Below are positions 5,931-14,800 of a stretch of DNA of 30,358 nt, piece by piece. Position 1 is the first letter of the stretch. The number at the start of each line of letters is the position of its first letter. Location of the stretch: IMG/VR virus record IMGVR_UViG_3300037847_005766, positions 1 to 30,358 of that record. One strand, 5' to 3'. Below the pieces are notes generated by a model. It had not been told where the DNA came from. It worked only from the letters and a program-made list of their open reading frames with translations, and searched no databases. Origin of the DNA: a virus. A program made the position numbers and the translations under genes.

Positions 5931-6106
5931 ACAATACTAACAATATATCTTTGGGATCATGGGTGCATCATAGGTATCACGGCCGATGCAAGTTGGTTTC
6001 CTACTACTTTTGCAGTCGTACAAATGACACCATCTATGTTCTTTATGATGAGCAGGCATGTGAATGGTTAGTGCGTAAGCAAGATTGGGATGTTGAGATA
6101 CGGTAA
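5927..6106 (+). CDS. Small hypothetical protein, 59 aa
   Basis: 59 residues from ATG 5927, which overlaps the preceding TGA (ATGA); AAGGAGCAAGGCG lies upstream. The sequence MNNTNNISLGSWVHHRYHGR continues into a short beta-rich region (CKLVSYYFCS, TIYVLYDEQACEWLVRKQDWD) reminiscent of an SH3-like mini-barrel. Three cysteines and three histidines might bind a metal, but no clean motif is seen. Family not recognised. Confidence 0.75.
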   Translation: MNNTNNISLGSWVHHRYHGRCKLVSYYFCSRTNDTIYVLYDEQACEWLVRKQDWDVEIR

Positions 6107-6122
6107 CAAAGGAGTAAGGGAA

Positions 6123-6524
6123 ATGAAAGACGTGTACTTAGAGAGAAGAGATCAAGAGATCAAGAAGCTAAAAGATGATTATTGGCGAGCAAGGAAGGGC
6201 GATGGTGAGGCCATTCTTTTTGATATGCTCGTAAAGATTGACGATAAGACCACATACATTGCAGAACATCCCGAAAGAGCAAAGAATCATTACAGCAAGA
6301 ATCGTGATGCGGCGTTTGTAAAGTCTGTGCGCACATCGTTGGGGTTAACGCAAGAGGTGTTCGGGCATCGTTTGGGCGTTACCGCTACAACTGTAAACAG
6401 ATGGGAAAACGGCAAGATGCCGCTATCTGATGAGAAAAGGACTTTCATTGAGGGTGTGGCAAGGTGTGCGAGAGATACCCCATCATGGCAAAAGGACGTT
6501 ATGAGTCTTTTGAGAGGTGTGTAA
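6123..6524 (+). CDS. XRE-family helix-turn-helix regulator
   Basis: 133 residues from ATG 6123 with AAAGGAGTAAGG upstream; an in-frame TTG at 6090 would add 11 residues but has no good RBS. Residues ~65-105 form an XRE/Cro-type HTH: FVKSVRTSLGLTQEVFGHRL then GVTATTVNRWENGKMPLSDE, the classic LTQxxFxxxLGVxxxTVxRWExG signature. The N-terminal 55 residues are charged and helical (ERRDQEIKKLKDDYWRARKG). It is a likely transcription regulator. No cleavage domain of the lambda CI type is present. The shared 18-bp promoter box is a candidate target, by inference. Confidence 0.88.
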   Translation: MKDVYLERRDQEIKKLKDDYWRARKGDGEAILFDMLVKIDDKTTYIAEHPERAKNHYSKNRDAAFVKSVRTSLGLTQEVFGHRLGVTATTVNRWENGKMPLSDEKRTFIEGVARCARDTPSWQKDVMSLLRGV

Positions 6525-6709
6525 TGAGTTACTCACAAGAAAACAATGAGATACTCAAGGCGGGCGGGCGGCCTACACAGGGTAAGAACTCGCCAAGAAT
6601 TACAACCGTCATGCCTGAGTGGATGCTTGAAAAACTCAACAAGTACGCCAAAGAGCGCAAGATCTCACGGGGCGAGGCCATCCGCCAAATCCTCAACGGG
6701 GTGCTTTGA
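6524..6709 (+). CDS. Ribbon-helix-helix protein (Arc/CopG-like)
   Basis: 61 residues. ATG 6524 overlaps the XRE stop by one base (TAATG) with GAGAGG upstream. The C-terminal half matches the RHH plan: strand SPRITTVMPEWM, helix LEKLNKYAKERKI, turn SRGEAIRQIL. The N-terminal ~25 residues (SQENNEILKAGGRPTQGKNS) are flexible and basic. It probably binds DNA as a dimer and may work with the adjacent XRE protein. Start choice discards 20 upstream residues that lie inside the XRE gene. Confidence 0.82.
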   Translation: MSYSQENNEILKAGGRPTQGKNSPRITTVMPEWMLEKLNKYAKERKISRGEAIRQILNGVL

Positions 6710-7134
6710 TGGGTCAGCCTCTCAAACTCCTCAACGAACAGATCGTTGCCCGTATTATGGAAGCAACGGCAAAAGGGCATACAAGAGAAATGGTGGCGTA
6801 TTATGCAGGCCTTGATCCGTCTACGTTGTACAGATGGATCAACTTAGGGCGTGAGGGAAAACAGCCGTACCAGTCTTTTGTGCGTAAACTCGAAAAGGCA
6901 CGGGCTGAGGGATCCCTTGGTTTGTTGGAAACCATAAAACAAGCCAGCCGTGATCAGTGGCAGGCGGCGGCGTGGCTTCTCGAACGGTGTCATGGATTCC
7001 ATAAAGACGGTCCACCACCTGTGCAAATTACGATTGACACGGAAAGCATGGATGTGCGTGCGTTGGTGCAAGAGTACAAAAAGGAAATCCTGCCCATCAT
7101 CGAAGCACCTGAGATCGATCTTGATGAGGAATGA
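6709..7134 (+). CDS. terS: Terminase small subunit (likely)
   Basis: 141 residues from ATG 6709, overlapping the preceding TGA. Residues ~10-45 form an HTH (LNEQIVARIMEATAKGHTRE, MVAYYAGLDPSTLYRWINLG), followed by a helical region with GKQPYQSFVRKLEKARAEGS and DQWQAAAWLLERCHGFHKDG. This order of HTH, F..a...A.AE, then WqAAaWlLER is typical of phage small terminases that recognise DNA and assemble as a ring. The C-terminus is acidic and could contact the large subunit. It is separated from the large subunit by three genes; the 8127 gene is a second HTH candidate. Confidence 0.75.
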   Translation: MGQPLKLLNEQIVARIMEATAKGHTREMVAYYAGLDPSTLYRWINLGREGKQPYQSFVRKLEKARAEGSLGLLETIKQASRDQWQAAAWLLERCHGFHKDGPPPVQITIDTESMDVRALVQEYKKEILPIIEAPEIDLDEE

Positions 7135-7135
7135 T

Positions 7136-7408
7136 ATGAGCGTCTTTGATACCATGCATATACAAGGGCGTGAAATACACCCCAAGAGCATCTTTGATCG
7201 GTGCGTATTCATGAAGCAGGGCCGTGATCCTGTGTATTGTTATGCACGTCTTGTGCATGTTATGGCGCAAGAGTTTGATAAGGGCAATCCAAACGCATAC
7301 TATATTCAAGCAATACATAATCTCTGTTCAATATTTGGTATTGTAGGAACACAAGAACACCAACACAAACCCATCATTAGAATGAAAAGACAAGGAGCAA
7401 AGCAATGA
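7136..7408 (+). CDS. Hypothetical protein, 90 aa
   Basis: 90 residues from ATG 7136, one base after the small terminase stop. It looks helical with several aromatic residues (DPVYCYARLVHVMAQEFDKG, NAYYIQAIHNLCSIFGIVGT) and a basic end (HKPIIRMKRQGAKQ). Three cysteines, no recognised motif. It lies within the packaging block and overlaps the next gene by four bases, so it is probably co-translated. Family not recognised. Confidence 0.75.
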   Translation: MSVFDTMHIQGREIHPKSIFDRCVFMKQGRDPVYCYARLVHVMAQEFDKGNPNAYYIQAIHNLCSIFGIVGTQEHQHKPIIRMKRQGAKQ

Positions 7409-8130
7409 TGAATGAAAAAATACAGGCCGATCTAGAGGAAAGGGGCAAAGCATCCCTTTCTGTGGATAGAAAGATTTTGGGCTATCTTGAGGCCGAACCG
7501 AATCAGGTGCATACACTGAGAACTATATGCAACGCCAAGAACGGAGCACATAATGGTACTTTTTGGACGGCGGCGTATTCTTTGGCCGCAAGAGGTAAGA
7601 TCGGGTATGCGGATCGAAAGTATCACGTATTTGGGGGTGATCTGGCATCGTTAACCAAAAAGGTGCGGTGTGTGGTGTGGCATCGTGATCACGTTCCTCA
7701 AGGGTACAGTATTCGACCCCAGTGGGCCGCATACCAAGCCAGTACAACACAGCCCTCACTATTTGGGGATAACATAACATCTCTCAATAGCGAAGAACTT
7801 GATCGGCTTATCGAGCGGGCGCAAGAGGTCCGCTTTGAGAGGCTTCTTGAGGGTCGTTATCGTGGAGCGGTTGATCATATGGTTGAACCTATCAAGAAGA
7901 TCCTTAAAAAGGCGGGCGTGGCTGATCCTGTGGCGCTTGTACATGGCGATGATACGTGCACATTTTTGACGCTCACGGCTACAAACGCAATGCCCTTACA
8001 GGTCACATACGCAACCAAAGCAGGCAACGAAATTGCACAAACGCAAGAGTTATCGCATATTACGATACACGGAGCACCCGCAGTGTGGACAATATTCGAG
8101 GCGTACAAAAGAGCGAGAGGCGATCAATGA
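7405..8130 (+). CDS. Hypothetical protein, 241 aa, between the terminase genes
   Basis: 241 residues; ATG 7405 (or 7408) has AAGGAGCAAAGCA upstream. The N-terminus (~20-75) looks like a winged helix (DRKILGYLEAEPNQVHTLRT, NGTFWTAAYSLAARGKIGYA, then a wing YADRKYHVFG). The middle is charged and helical (SLNSEELDRLIERAQEVRFE), and the C-terminus is beta-rich (VALVHGDDTCTFLTLTATNA). I do not recognise the family. A DNA-binding or packaging-associated role fits the context, but this is inference. Confidence 0.8.
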   Translation: MMNEKIQADLEERGKASLSVDRKILGYLEAEPNQVHTLRTICNAKNGAHNGTFWTAAYSLAARGKIGYADRKYHVFGGDLASLTKKVRCVVWHRDHVPQGYSIRPQWAAYQASTTQPSLFGDNITSLNSEELDRLIERAQEVRFERLLEGRYRGAVDHMVEPIKKILKKAGVADPVALVHGDDTCTFLTLTATNAMPLQVTYATKAGNEIAQTQELSHITIHGAPAVWTIFEAYKRARGDQ

Positions 8131-8468
8131 GACGGCAATTTCGTCGGGATCTCTTGATAACCGAGCCACCACCAAGGCCAAAGATCAAATGGAAGCGCAA
8201 AAAGAATCCAAATCTCACATGTGAGGCGCTTCGTTTGCTTATGCGTGGTTACATCTCCAAAGCAGGTGCAAAGAATGTGGACCGTCATGAGTGGGCAGAG
8301 TTTTGCGGGGTGCATGTTAAAACACTCAACAAATGGATCGCAGGTTATCCAATGCGAGAGGACCTTATTTATCGGGTTGCTCGATACCTTGCACCGTTGT
8401 TGGGGTCCACGAAAAAACAGATCGCCGAAGAGATTTGTGAGACGCTAAGCGCTTGGCGTGCGGCATGA
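8127..8468 (+). CDS. HTH protein directly upstream of the large terminase
   Basis: 113 residues. ATG 8127 and the stop both overlap neighbours by four bases (ATGA), so it is coupled to the large terminase gene. The N-terminal 35 residues are very basic (MRRQFRRDLL, KIKWKRKKNPN). Residues ~52-90 form a Cro/YdaS-like HTH (VDRHEWAEFCGVHVKTLNKW, IAGYPMREDLIYRVARYLA). It could be the DNA-recognition subunit of the terminase or a late regulator. I rate the 6709 protein as the better small-terminase match, but adjacency favours this one. Confidence 0.8.
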   Translation: MRRQFRRDLLITEPPPRPKIKWKRKKNPNLTCEALRLLMRGYISKAGAKNVDRHEWAEFCGVHVKTLNKWIAGYPMREDLIYRVARYLAPLLGSTKKQIAEEICETLSAWRAA

Positions 8469-9916
8469 GTCTACAGCGGGCACGGCGTCAACTCATCGAC
8501 ATCATGCGGGCCTATCCTTTGGCGTTGTCTCGTTTATGGGTCCCGCATTGTCACAGGTGGGATGGCTTTGGTGTAAAGAGTGAGCGTGCCCGTGGTTGTG
8601 GTCTTGAGATGCATATGATTGGCCTTGGCTCGTACCGTTGCGATCGCTGTGATATCGAGGAGCCAAGAACATCGCAACGAGAGGCGGCGATCCGGTTCAT
8701 GAATAGCGAAGAGGCGTATTTGTGTACAGGTGGAAACCGTGCAGGCAAAACGCAATTTGGTGCACAATTGGCGATCGCCATTGCCGCAGGTCGGGATGCT
8801 TGGTGGGTGCGTGAGTGGCTCAAGCTTAACGATCTGCCTGATGATCTTGTGCAACGTAAACCTCAAACTGTGTGGTATGTTGCGCTCTCTTATGGTGATG
8901 CCCTTGAGTATGGGCGGCCAAAGCTTGAGCAATATGCACCGCAGGGCACGAAGTATACAAGATGGAAAGCGCAGGATCGTGCATCGATGAAGCTACCAAA
9001 CGGCGGCCGTATTGTCTCTTTGAGTGATAGCGCAGGGCGTGAGGCTTTTCAAGGTGCATCGGTGAAATTTGTGTGGTGTGATGAGGAGCCGGATCGTGAG
9101 GTTTTTGAAGAGTGCATGCTTCGTATCGTGGACACCAAGGGCAAGATCTTGATCACGGCAACGCCCTTGAAGGGTCTATCGTTTATGTATGACTTCTTTG
9201 TGGATAACCCGCCTCAAGGCTTTGATCGATATGCGATATCAGGTCTTGATAATCCGTACATATCGAGCAACAAGCTAAGAAGGGCGGTTGCACACTTGAG
9301 CGAGGCAAGTCAGAACGCTCGTCTATTTGGTATGTTTACAAGTCAGAGCGGGCTTGTGTACAACGAGTTTGATCGGGCTGTGCATACATGCAAACCGTTT
9401 GCGATTCCAGATCATTGGCCCCGTGATATTGCGATCGACTTTGGGGTGCGTAACCCCTTTGTAGCGCTTTGGATTGCGCATGATGAGGATAAGGATGTGT
9501 TGTATGTCTATAGAGAGTATTTCAAGACCGAAAAAACCACGCTGGAAAACGGCCGCATGATCATCGCTTTGGGTGCAAAAGATCCCGATCTGCGGTGGAT
9601 TGTTGCGGATCCTGAGAGCAAGGATGGGCGTTTGCTTCTTGCCCGTGAATTGGGTTTGAATACGAAGCCAGCGCCGAAACACATGGGCGTTGTGCAAACC
9701 ATTAGCCTCGTAAAAGAGAGACTCAAACTTGATGTTGAGGGTAGACCTGCGCTTGTGGTGTTCAACTCATGCAAAGAACTCATAAAGGAGTTTCGAAAGT
9801 ACAAATGGAGCAAAGCCAAAGGCAAAGACAAGCCTGAGAAGATCCATGATCACGGAATGGATGCGTTGAGATATGAGTGTGCCTTTTTGTACCGTTACCG
9901 CAAACACAGGCAATAA
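8465..9916 (+). CDS. terL: Terminase large subunit (ATPase-nuclease)
   Basis: 483 residues from ATG 8465, overlapping the upstream TGA. Walker A is TGGNRAGKT (88-96), Walker B FVWCDEEP (202-209) with catalytic E, and the coupling motif ITATP (~230-234). The C-terminal RNase H-like nuclease shows IAIDFG (D325), VADPES (D382) and HGMDALRY (D466), the acidic triad for metal-dependent cleavage. An N-terminal Cys/His cluster (C29, C45, C59, C62) resembles a zinc ribbon, as in some terminases of this type. It pumps DNA into the prohead through the portal and cuts concatemers. Length is normal for the family. The in-frame TTG at 8453 is rejected in favour of the coupled ATG. Confidence 0.97.
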   Translation: MSLQRARRQLIDIMRAYPLALSRLWVPHCHRWDGFGVKSERARGCGLEMHMIGLGSYRCDRCDIEEPRTSQREAAIRFMNSEEAYLCTGGNRAGKTQFGAQLAIAIAAGRDAWWVREWLKLNDLPDDLVQRKPQTVWYVALSYGDALEYGRPKLEQYAPQGTKYTRWKAQDRASMKLPNGGRIVSLSDSAGREAFQGASVKFVWCDEEPDREVFEECMLRIVDTKGKILITATPLKGLSFMYDFFVDNPPQGFDRYAISGLDNPYISSNKLRRAVAHLSEASQNARLFGMFTSQSGLVYNEFDRAVHTCKPFAIPDHWPRDIAIDFGVRNPFVALWIAHDEDKDVLYVYREYFKTEKTTLENGRMIIALGAKDPDLRWIVADPESKDGRLLLARELGLNTKPAPKHMGVVQTISLVKERLKLDVEGRPALVVFNSCKELIKEFRKYKWSKAKGKDKPEKIHDHGMDALRYECAFLYRYRKHRQ

Positions 9917-9917
9917 C

Positions 9918-11519
9918 ATGAGTGATCTCTTTAATGTTGTAAGACCTGCTTTGTTGCTTCGCAAACCTCTTGAGAAGGGTTTGACCATTGCACAAAACGT
10001 GCTCAAACATGGCACGGGTGCGCTCAATATAGATGGTTGTCGTTTTGGGTATGGTGATCCGTGTTGGGTTGGTGGTGAGTATTCATATCGAAAAAATTAT
10101 CTTGATAAAGATGGCAATCAAGAAAAAGGCTCAGGTAAGTCAATGTTTTTGGGTGATTCTTATGCCATAAAAAGATCGCATAAACACCCCGAAGGCCGAT
10201 GGCCTGCAAACCTATATCAATGCAGTGGTGAAGATACACCCTCAAACACAATAAACAATAAAACAAGGATAGATATGACTGATCAAGATATGTGGCACGA
10301 TATGCCAACCGCAAAGATCATGCATGGCAATTGCATGGATCTCCTCAAAGAACTACCCGATTGCAGTATCGATGCAATTGTAACCGATCCACCGTACGGC
10401 ATGTCGCCCGATGGTATCGCCCGCACATGGGCTGATATCGAAGAGGGGCGCAAGATGAAGGGTTTTATGGGCAAGGAGTGGGATGCCGCTGTGCCTTGTC
10501 ACAACTTCTTTGCGGAGTGCTTTCGGGTCTTGAAGCATGGCGGGCACATGATAGCCTTTTCCTCAACACGCACGGTTTGTGCTTTGGGTATGGCCGCACA
10601 AAAAGGCGGGTTTCGAATCCGTGATATGATCCATTGGTGCTACTTCTCAGGATTCCCAAAGTCGCACGATATAAGCAAAGCGATTGATCGTGAGGCGGGT
10701 GCGGTGCGTGAGGTTGCACACCTTAAAGGCAAGAGCGGAAAAGATCGCATGTGTATGCAAGGAGACTTTGCAGGAGAGTATTTTGAAACAAAACCCGCAA
10801 CACAAGACGCACAAAAATGGGCGGGTTTTGGTACCGCCCTCAAGCCCGCTGTTGAGCCTGCTTTGTTACTTCGCAAGCCGCTTGAGAAGGGTTTGACCAT
10901 TGCACAAAACGTGTTGAAACATGGTACGGGTGCGCTCAATATAGATGGGTGTCGGTTTGGTTATGGTGATCCTTGTTGGGTAGGGTCTCAAGAGATTGTT
11001 AGCAATCATGGGAGAAGTGGTAAGAGTGTTGGCACATCATGGAATTTAGGAAAAGCTGAGCCAATGCAAACAGATGGTCAAAAAATAGGCCGATGGCCTG
11101 CAAACCTTTATCAATGCGCCAAAGCCTCACGATCTGAGCGTGAAGAGGGGCTTGAGCATCTCGAATCCAGAAGCGGTGCGGATACCGTCCACCGCAAAGA
11201 AGGATCGGCAGGTCTTGAGAATCCAAGAGCGGGCGCAGGTCGAACCGCAAACGAGGTGCGCAACATACATCCCACAGTCAAGCCGATCAAGCTAATGCGT
11301 TGGTGTTGTCGATTGATAGGCGGGCAAAAGGGATCTGTGATCCTCGATCCGTTTTGTGGAAGCGGCACAACGGGTGCGGCCGCCATCCTTGAGGGTTTTG
11401 ATTTTGTGGGTATGGAGATCACGCCCGAATACTTGCCGATTATCAACGGTAGACTACAATGGGCAAGAGAGGAATACAAAAGAGAGAACGCACAACTCAG
11501 CCTCTTTGGGGGTATGTAA
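9918..11519 (+). CDS. DNA methyltransferase (N6-adenine/N4-cytosine type) with duplicated internal segment
   Basis: 533 residues from ATG 9918. Catalytic motif TDPPYG is at ~156-161 and the AdoMet-binding DPFCGSGTTG at ~477-486, the order of the beta-type amino-methyltransferases. HPTVKP (~451) precedes the latter, as is usual. The conserved segment ending in CWVG occurs at residues ~314-356 in its normal place between the motifs and again at ~10-52 near the N-terminus. Both copies are followed, after unlike stretches, by GRWPANLYQC (93-102 and 391-400). An alternative start at ATG 10275 with AAGGA 5 nt upstream would give a normal 414-residue enzyme and leave the first copy outside it. It probably protects phage DNA from host restriction or modifies packaging sites; target sequence unknown. 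Confidence 0.93.
   Translation: MSDLFNVVRPALLLRKPLEKGLTIAQNVLKHGTGALNIDGCRFGYGDPCWVGGEYSYRKNYLDKDGNQEKGSGKSMFLGDSYAIKRSHKHPEGRWPANLYQCSGEDTPSNTINNKTRIDMTDQDMWHDMPTAKIMHGNCMDLLKELPDCSIDAIVTDPPYGMSPDGIARTWADIEEGRKMKGFMGKEWDAAVPCHNFFAECFRVLKHGGHMIAFSSTRTVCALGMAAQKGGFRIRDMIHWCYFSGFPKSHDISKAIDREAGAVREVAHLKGKSGKDRMCMQGDFAGEYFETKPATQDAQKWAGFGTALKPAVEPALLLRKPLEKGLTIAQNVLKHGTGALNIDGCRFGYGDPCWVGSQEIVSNHGRSGKSVGTSWNLGKAEPMQTDGQKIGRWPANLYQCAKASRSEREEGLEHLESRSGADTVHRKEGSAGLENPRAGAGRTANEVRNIHPTVKPIKLMRWCCRLIGGQKGSVILDPFCGSGTTGAAAILEGFDFVGMEITPEYLPIINGRLQWAREEYKRENAQLSLFGGM
9945..10073 (+). repeat. Duplicated methyltransferase segment, copy A
   Basis: It encodes 43 residues from PALLLRKPLEK to DPCWVG and matches 10857-10985. 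The proteins are identical while 11 codons (12 bases of 129) differ, all silently. A second short matched block (GRWPANLYQC) closes each copy, at about 10194-10223 and 11088-11117; the sequences between them are unrelated. Confidence 0.95.
10857..10985 (+). repeat. Duplicated methyltransferase segment, copy B
   Basis: The copy in the usual position between the catalytic and AdoMet motifs of the enzyme. It is paired with 9945-10073, 912 bp upstream in direct orientation, and could be a substrate for homologous recombination or gene conversion. Confidence 0.95.
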
Positions 11520-11830
11520 TGCGCAAGAAAGAGATAGATATGCAAAGCCTTGAAGGTCGAATACTTGGGGCGATCCGCAAGCTATCAAAAGGGATCGATA
11601 TACTGATTGAGTTGCAACTTGAGATCATTGCGCATCGCTCACGCTTGAGGAATCTTATTATGGCGTACAACTCAAAGCATGGGCAAGAGGGTTGCGACGA
11701 TCTTATCAGGGCGATTGTGATTGATGAGGCGTTACCAAACGAGGAGATCAAAGGGGCGTTCGATCTGACTGATATCGCATTTCGTGAGGCGCTGGAGCGT
11801 ATACAGCACCGAGACAACATGAGAAAATAA
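11519..11830 (+). CDS. Hypothetical protein, 103 aa
   Basis: 103 residues from ATG 11519, which overlaps the methyltransferase stop by one base (TAATG). It is helical by appearance (MQSLEGRILGAIRKLSKGID, ILIELQLEIIAHRSRLRNLI) with an amphipathic, perhaps coiled-coil N-terminal half. No cysteine-histidine motif beyond one cysteine, no membrane segment. Family not recognised. It ends the packaging block; the portal gene starts 34 nt later. Confidence 0.78.
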   Translation: MRKKEIDMQSLEGRILGAIRKLSKGIDILIELQLEIIAHRSRLRNLIMAYNSKHGQEGCDDLIRAIVIDEALPNEEIKGAFDLTDIAFREALERIQHRDNMRK

Positions 11831-11864
11831 AACATGCTATATTACGCAAGAGAGAGGTGATATA

Positions 11865-14800
11865 ATGAGCAAAGATCTACCCGCAAAGCCCTTGAGTTTT
11901 TGGCAACGCATCACAAAAGCATTTGCAAAGCCTGTGGAGAAACCCGAGAGACCTGCGCATGGTGCGGACTGGGCACGCTCTCAAGGTGCTGCAAATCCTT
12001 ACCCCGTCAAGTTGTCGATGAGCGCATTTGCATCACATGGTTATGTATATGCGGCCGTATCAAGGGCATCACAAGACCTTGCCGCATTGCCGATCAAGCT
12101 TATACGAGGAAAAGGCGAGAATAGCGAGATCATCGAAGAGCATCCTTTCTTAGATCTCATGGACCAGCCATCAACGTATAAAGATGGCTTCTCGTTTCGT
12201 GAGCAGTTGATTGTTGATCTTATGCTCTCAGGTGGGTGCTATGTGCTTCTTGCGGGTACAACCGATGTGCCCACGTCGCTCTTTCGTTTGCACCCTGAGC
12301 AAACCAAAATCATCACGGATCCGGTTGTAGGTATCAAGGGCTTTGAGTTTACCGATAGCGGCACAGCCGTTGAGTATCCCATAGATCGTGTCGTGTATGC
12401 CCAAAGCGCATCATGGGGCGCGGGTGTAGATTCCTTGTATGGGCTTGGCGGTGTCCAACCTTTACAGCGTGAGATCAGTGCGGATATAAGCGCACAAAAA
12501 CTTGCGGCCGATTCCTCGAAGAAAGGGCGTCCTGATATCCTCATATCGCCCGCAGATGAGGCGGATATTTGGGATTATGAGCAAAGACGTGCGATCCTTG
12601 ACGCATACAAAGGTATGAGTAGTGAAGGAGGCGCCATGGTGCTCAGTGGGCAGGTAAACGTGGAACCCCTGCAAATTTCTCCGAGGGACCTCGAGTTTCA
12701 AGCCGTGCGAGACTACACAAGGCAAGCCATTAGCGCTGTCTTTGGTGTGCCTCCTTCGGTATTGGGCGACAATAGCGCCAACTTTGCGGTGTCACGCCAA
12801 CAAGCCCAAAACTATTGGGAGGTGCAAACCAAAAGAGGCAAGAGGTTATCATTCTTGCTTACGCAGATCGCCAAACGCTTTGATTCTTCGTTTCGTGTTG
12901 AGGTGGATTATTCGGGTGTTGAGGCCTTGCAAGATATACGTAATGCACAGCTTGACCGTATCACAAAGCACATCCTCAACGGGATGGATGCGGGCGATGC
13001 GTACACCTATGAAGGTATGCAAGATGCACCCATTGTGCCTCTAGATGAGCGTGAATCACCCGCCGAAGATGTAGGCGATGAAGAAGGGCAAAACGTGCGG
13101 GCAATGGAGATGATTTTGCGCACCATCTCCAAAGACCAAAAGCAAGAGACGAACTATGGCCTCAAGAGCAACGCAAAAGAGGCGATGGATGCGCTACCTG
13201 AGGCAACGCAAAAGGGCTTAAAAAAAAAGGCCAAAGATCACAACGAGGATTACGGAGACAACCCAAAGAAGAGGCTAACGAATAGCAACTACTTGGCGGT
13301 GTCGTATTGGCGAGGTTTGGCCGCCTACGAATCTAACCCCGAAAGCGTGCGCCCATCGGTGTCCAGCGCCCAACAGTGGGGAATGGGGCGTGTCAACGGT
13401 TTATTGTATGCGCTTCGTACAGGCAAGTATCGAAGGCGGCCATATGATACGGACCTCTTGCCCGAAGAGCATCCGTTATCCAATGCCGAAGATGACAAGG
13501 AGCAAAAACACCTCATCTTTGGATACAAGGATCTTGAGCTTGCGCCAAAGGATGCCGCATGGGGCTTTACCAAAAGAGAGGCACGCAAGATTCTTGGCGA
13601 TGATCCCGATATGGAGCGATATGCACAGGCCTTCCTCTTTGTCAATCGAGGCGGCACAGATGATCCCGATGCCTATAAGCTACCGATCGCAAAGATGATC
13701 AACGGGGATCTCAAGGTGGTATTTCGGGGCGTGATTGCCGCAGGCTCATCGGTGCGAGGAGAACCTAAATTTGGAGCGGGTTTTTACAACCTGAGCGGAG
13801 CAACGCAAAAAGACAAAGAGCGTCTCTATGATGAAATCAAAGCCCTTTATGAGCGTTTTGGAGAGGCGGCACCGATCGCCCCGTGGGAAGAACCCGAAGA
13901 GAAAGCCGAGGAGATCACCAACTTCCCCACAAGAGGTGATGATCGTGCGGTGTCGTTATCGAATAGTCAATACAGGGTTTTTGATGCGGACTATGCCAAA
14001 GACCTCAAAGATAATTGGCCTTCGATATGGCGCAAAGGTGGAAACATTGAGGGAAACAACCAGTATAGACGTCTTGAGCCTATCGTAAACAGGCAAGACA
14101 AGACACCCAAAACGGATACTGAGGAGATGGCAATCCGCAAGCGTGAGGCATGGGCGGCACGTCACTTGCAAGATTTTCGCTTGGCGGGCACGGTTGCACA
14201 GATCAAATGGTTTGTTGTGGGCGAGAAAGGTCAAGCCTACATGAAAGAGCTTATCGAGGAGGAAAAGCGCAAGATTGAGGGCAAGAAGGATCGATCGATG
14301 CGTTGGCGTGCATGGATCCAAAAGACGCAAAAGCCCGCCGAGAAAGCGATACAACGGGCGGTGTATAGCTATCTCAGAGAAGCCCGCAAAAGGTATATGG
14401 GAAGAGCAAGAGAGTACATACAAACCCAAAGAGGATACACGCCACAGGAGCGCAAAGCCGTGATTGATTGGGCATTGCTTTTGGGTATGGTTGACGAGGT
14501 GCGTATCCTCCAAAAGAGGCTAGGGCGTCAATGGTTGAGCGTGTGGAGTTTGGCGGGTAACGATGCTCTTCTTGATGTGTATGAGAGTGCGGGGAAAACG
14601 CTACCTCTCGATCTTACTTTTGGATCACGTGAGGCGGCCGTCGAGGCTTCGGATTTTACAGCCATGAACATCGCACAAACCACCGCCAACAAAATGAAAG
14701 AGGTTATCGAAAAGGGTTTGTTAGAGGGTGATTCCATCGATGAGATTGCGGGCAACATTTCGCAACATACCGCCTTTGGAATCAAGCGATCACGCACCAT

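Noticed and set aside
6123-6524. Lysogeny repressor reading of the XRE gene
   Set aside because: No integrase, no peptidase/cleavage domain and no divergent operator region around it, so a temperate switch is not supported.
13956-14513. Minus-strand open frame of 185 codons inside the portal composite
   Set aside because: Antisense shadow; the plus frame keeps conserved head-protein modules throughout.
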